Translations under genes and position numbers: made by a program
Shown here: positions 4,729-5,965 of the stretch, piece by piece
How positions within the stretch are numbered: the first letter of the stretch is position 1
Layout of the letters: each line of letters begins with the position of its first letter
Notes under the pieces: model-generated
The model's input: only the letters and a program-made list of their open reading frames with translations
Told to the model about the DNA's origin: nothing
The model's database searches: none
Assembly (NCBI GenBank): GCA_030673345.1
Contig: DAOVJH010000101.1
Coordinates: forward strand, 1-5,965
Reading direction: 5' to 3'
Origin: Pseudomonadota bacterium
GTDB taxonomy: Bacteria; Pseudomonadota; Gammaproteobacteria; SZUA-229
DNA: 5,965 bases

Positions 4729-5601
4729 ATGAAATTTGTTTCTTTTACCCTGTTTCTTTCTTTTTTGGCTGGTGTCTGGCTTAACCCTGTTTATGCCGAG
4801 CCTATGGTCAGCCTTAAAAAACCACCTGCTTCGCTGGAACAATGGTACAAACCAGCAAACAAGCGACAGGTATGGCTGCATACCATGTTCCGGCTGCGCC
4901 GTGAGATGCAGGCGATTGCTGAATATGCAGAGCAGAATGATCCCGCTACTGACAATAAGGCTGCGATGGAGAAATGGATAAAACGGCTGGATAAAGATTA
5001 CAACAAGATAGTCGACATGGTTCCTGAGTGGGAGGAAGCGATCAAACCAAAACTTCTGCCCGAACTCGCGATGTTTGCAGAGAAGGGTGATATGTACCGT
5101 CTTGGCAAAACGCTGAAAATGATAAAGCGCACCTGTGATGATTGCCATACATACTATCAGCCACTGGTGACGGCTACTTTTCGTTCACCGCATTATGATG
5201 ACATCAAACTTAAAGATATCGGTGGCGATCTAAGCGGAAAAGCGCAAAGTTTTGAAGAGAATATGGAAGTACTGTCTGAATCAGTTAACCGGATCCTGAT
5301 CGCGCTGGATGATGGTCATAAGTCTGTGGCACTGCAGTCTGCCAAGACGCTCACAGATCAGCTGGAAGTCCTCGGTGGAAGTTGCAACAGCTGCCATAAA
5401 GATGATGAGTATCCACGGGAACGCATCCTCGGTAAAGCGACGCAGCAGCGTTTCGAAAAGCTGCAGGCGAACATAAGCGCAGGGCGCGTGAAAGACAGCC
5501 AGAAGTTGATGGGTGAAATCGCGGTTACCGTGTGTGCACGCTGTCATAATACACATCGCATTGTTTCTGACTTGCGTAATGCATTACTGCCAGAAGAATA
5601 A
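4729..5601 (+). CDS. Secreted triheme c-type cytochrome
   Basis: From ATG 4729 this gives 290 residues. An N-terminal signal peptide (MKF, a hydrophobic run, cleavage likely after VYA at residue 23) sends it to the periplasm. There are three CXXCH heme sites: CDDCH at 136-140, CNSCH at 219-223 and CARCH at 269-273. The long helical stretches before each site recall cytochrome c'-like (class II) helical bundles, with heme sites near the ends of helices; a specific family is not recognised. Its likely role is periplasmic electron transfer or gas (NO) binding. In-frame ATGs at 4693 and 4714 would add 12 or 5 residues. The later start was chosen because it begins a typical signal peptide and because a TATAAT element overlaps the 4693 codon. 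No good Shine-Dalgarno precedes any of the three. The gene is divergent from the hemerythrin operon and shares its 136-bp control region. The 195 bp after it show no convincing terminator. Confidence 0.85.
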   Translation: MKFVSFTLFLSFLAGVWLNPVYAEPMVSLKKPPASLEQWYKPANKRQVWLHTMFRLRREMQAIAEYAEQNDPATDNKAAMEKWIKRLDKDYNKIVDMVPEWEEAIKPKLLPELAMFAEKGDMYRLGKTLKMIKRTCDDCHTYYQPLVTATFRSPHYDDIKLKDIGGDLSGKAQSFEENMEVLSESVNRILIALDDGHKSVALQSAKTLTDQLEVLGGSCNSCHKDDEYPRERILGKATQQRFEKLQANISAGRVKDSQKLMGEIAVTVCARCHNTHRIVSDLRNALLPEE

Positions 5602-5796
5602 TATGAGAGCTTTGCACGAAGCATCTTTTCCGCCATGGCGGCGTTAAAAATGGTCTCAAAAGGCGGGGCCACATAGTGGCAAACTTAATGTAAACTGCGC
5701 TTCTTCGACAATTTTTGCCTTGCCACGACGAAAAATCTACATCGTGCAAATCCCTCAAAATATTTTTTAATTTTTAAGCGTTAATGAGAAAGAAAA
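5602..5796. other. Intergenic region rich in short inverted repeats
   Basis: No gene was found in these 195 bp. They contain a 9-bp perfect inverted pair, TTTGCACGA (5611-5619) and TCGTGCAAA (5742-5750), enclosing most of the gap; a 12-bp perfect palindrome CCGCCATGGCGG (5630-5641); and a small hairpin GCCAC-ATA-GTGGC (5668-5680). A weak 4-bp hairpin (GCTT/AAGC, 5609-5622) followed by ATCTTTT is the only terminator-like structure after the cytochrome gene. The last 45 bp before the next gene are AT-rich and probably contain its promoter, but no clear -35/-10 pair was found. Confidence 0.5.
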
Positions 5797-5965
5797 ATGG
5801 GTAACCCGTTTCAAGATCAATTATTAAAAGCTGGCCTGGTAACAAAAAAACAGGTGCAGAAAGTCCAGCAGGATAAAAAAAGAAACAATAAACAACAGCA
5901 TTCTAAAAAGGAAAAGGCTGTTGATGAAACGAAGGTCAGAGCTCAACAGGCCGCGCAGGAAAAAG
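5797..5965 (+). CDS. DUF2058 family protein (partial, 5' end only)
   Basis: From ATG 5797 the frame is open to the right edge, giving 56 residues. The start MGNPFQDQLLKAGLVTKKQ followed by a very Lys/Gln-rich helical stretch is the characteristic N-terminus of DUF2058 (YaiL-like) proteins: a short conserved segment, then a basic coiled-coil-like region. These are small cytoplasmic proteins, typical of gammaproteobacteria and sometimes annotated as nucleoprotein or polynucleotide-enzyme regulators; their molecular role is not established. GAGAAAG about 5 nt before the ATG could be a weak ribosome-binding site. The preceding 195-bp gap, with the cytochrome on the same strand, suggests a separate transcription unit. 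The C-terminal domain lies outside the window. Confidence 0.85.
   Translation, partial: MGNPFQDQLLKAGLVTKKQVQKVQQDKKRNNKQQHSKKEKAVDETKVRAQQAAQEK

Noticed and set aside
4669..5148. 159-codon minus-strand frame antisense to the cytochrome gene
   Set aside because: The plus strand encodes a signal peptide and three CXXCH motifs; the antisense product has no recognisable features.
5630..5641. CCGCCATGGCGG as an intrinsic terminator of the cytochrome gene
   Set aside because: Neither strand has a T-run directly after the palindrome, and the loop would be only four bases.

Overview
The window looks like chromosomal DNA from a gammaproteobacterium of moderate GC content. The evidence is a DUF2058-type gene starting at the right edge, an acyl carrier protein plus COG4648 membrane protein pair of the aryl-polyene cluster type at the left edge, and hemerythrin and DUF2249 genes, a combination common in gammaproteobacteria with respiratory flexibility. 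A genus cannot be named from the sequence alone.

Layout. Positions 1-837 (minus strand) hold the upstream end of a lipid or polyene biosynthesis operon: a small acyl carrier protein followed, with a 26-nt overlap, by a COG4648-type membrane protein that runs off the left edge. Positions 976-2229 (minus) encode a lipoprotein with an N-terminal beta-sandwich-like region and an alpha/beta-hydrolase (lipase/esterase) domain. Positions 2375-3679 (minus) encode a histidine-containing membrane protein of about 12 segments, resembling NnrS and heme-copper oxidase subunit I proteins. A 107-bp palindromic repeat (3731-3837) lies between it and the tightly coupled pair DUF2249 (3862-4143) and hemerythrin (4143-4592). 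A 136-bp divergent control region then leads into a plus-strand secreted triheme c-type cytochrome (4729-5601). After a 195-bp intergenic stretch rich in short inverted repeats, a DUF2058 protein begins at 5797 and is cut by the right edge.

How the genes work together. The centre of the window reads as a redox or nitric-oxide/oxygen response module: a di-iron hemerythrin, a DUF2249 partner, a putative heme-binding membrane protein and a periplasmic multiheme cytochrome. An FNR/Dnr-type box (4642-4655) sits in the divergent promoter region. Its centre is 41.5 bp upstream of the transcription start predicted from a TATGAT -10 element of the hemerythrin operon, which is the classical class II activator position. 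Control by low oxygen or NO is therefore the best-supported regulatory inference here. The exact biochemical role of the module is not established by the sequence.

No tRNA, rRNA, CRISPR array, transposase or phage gene was seen. No gap between genes exceeds 300 bases.
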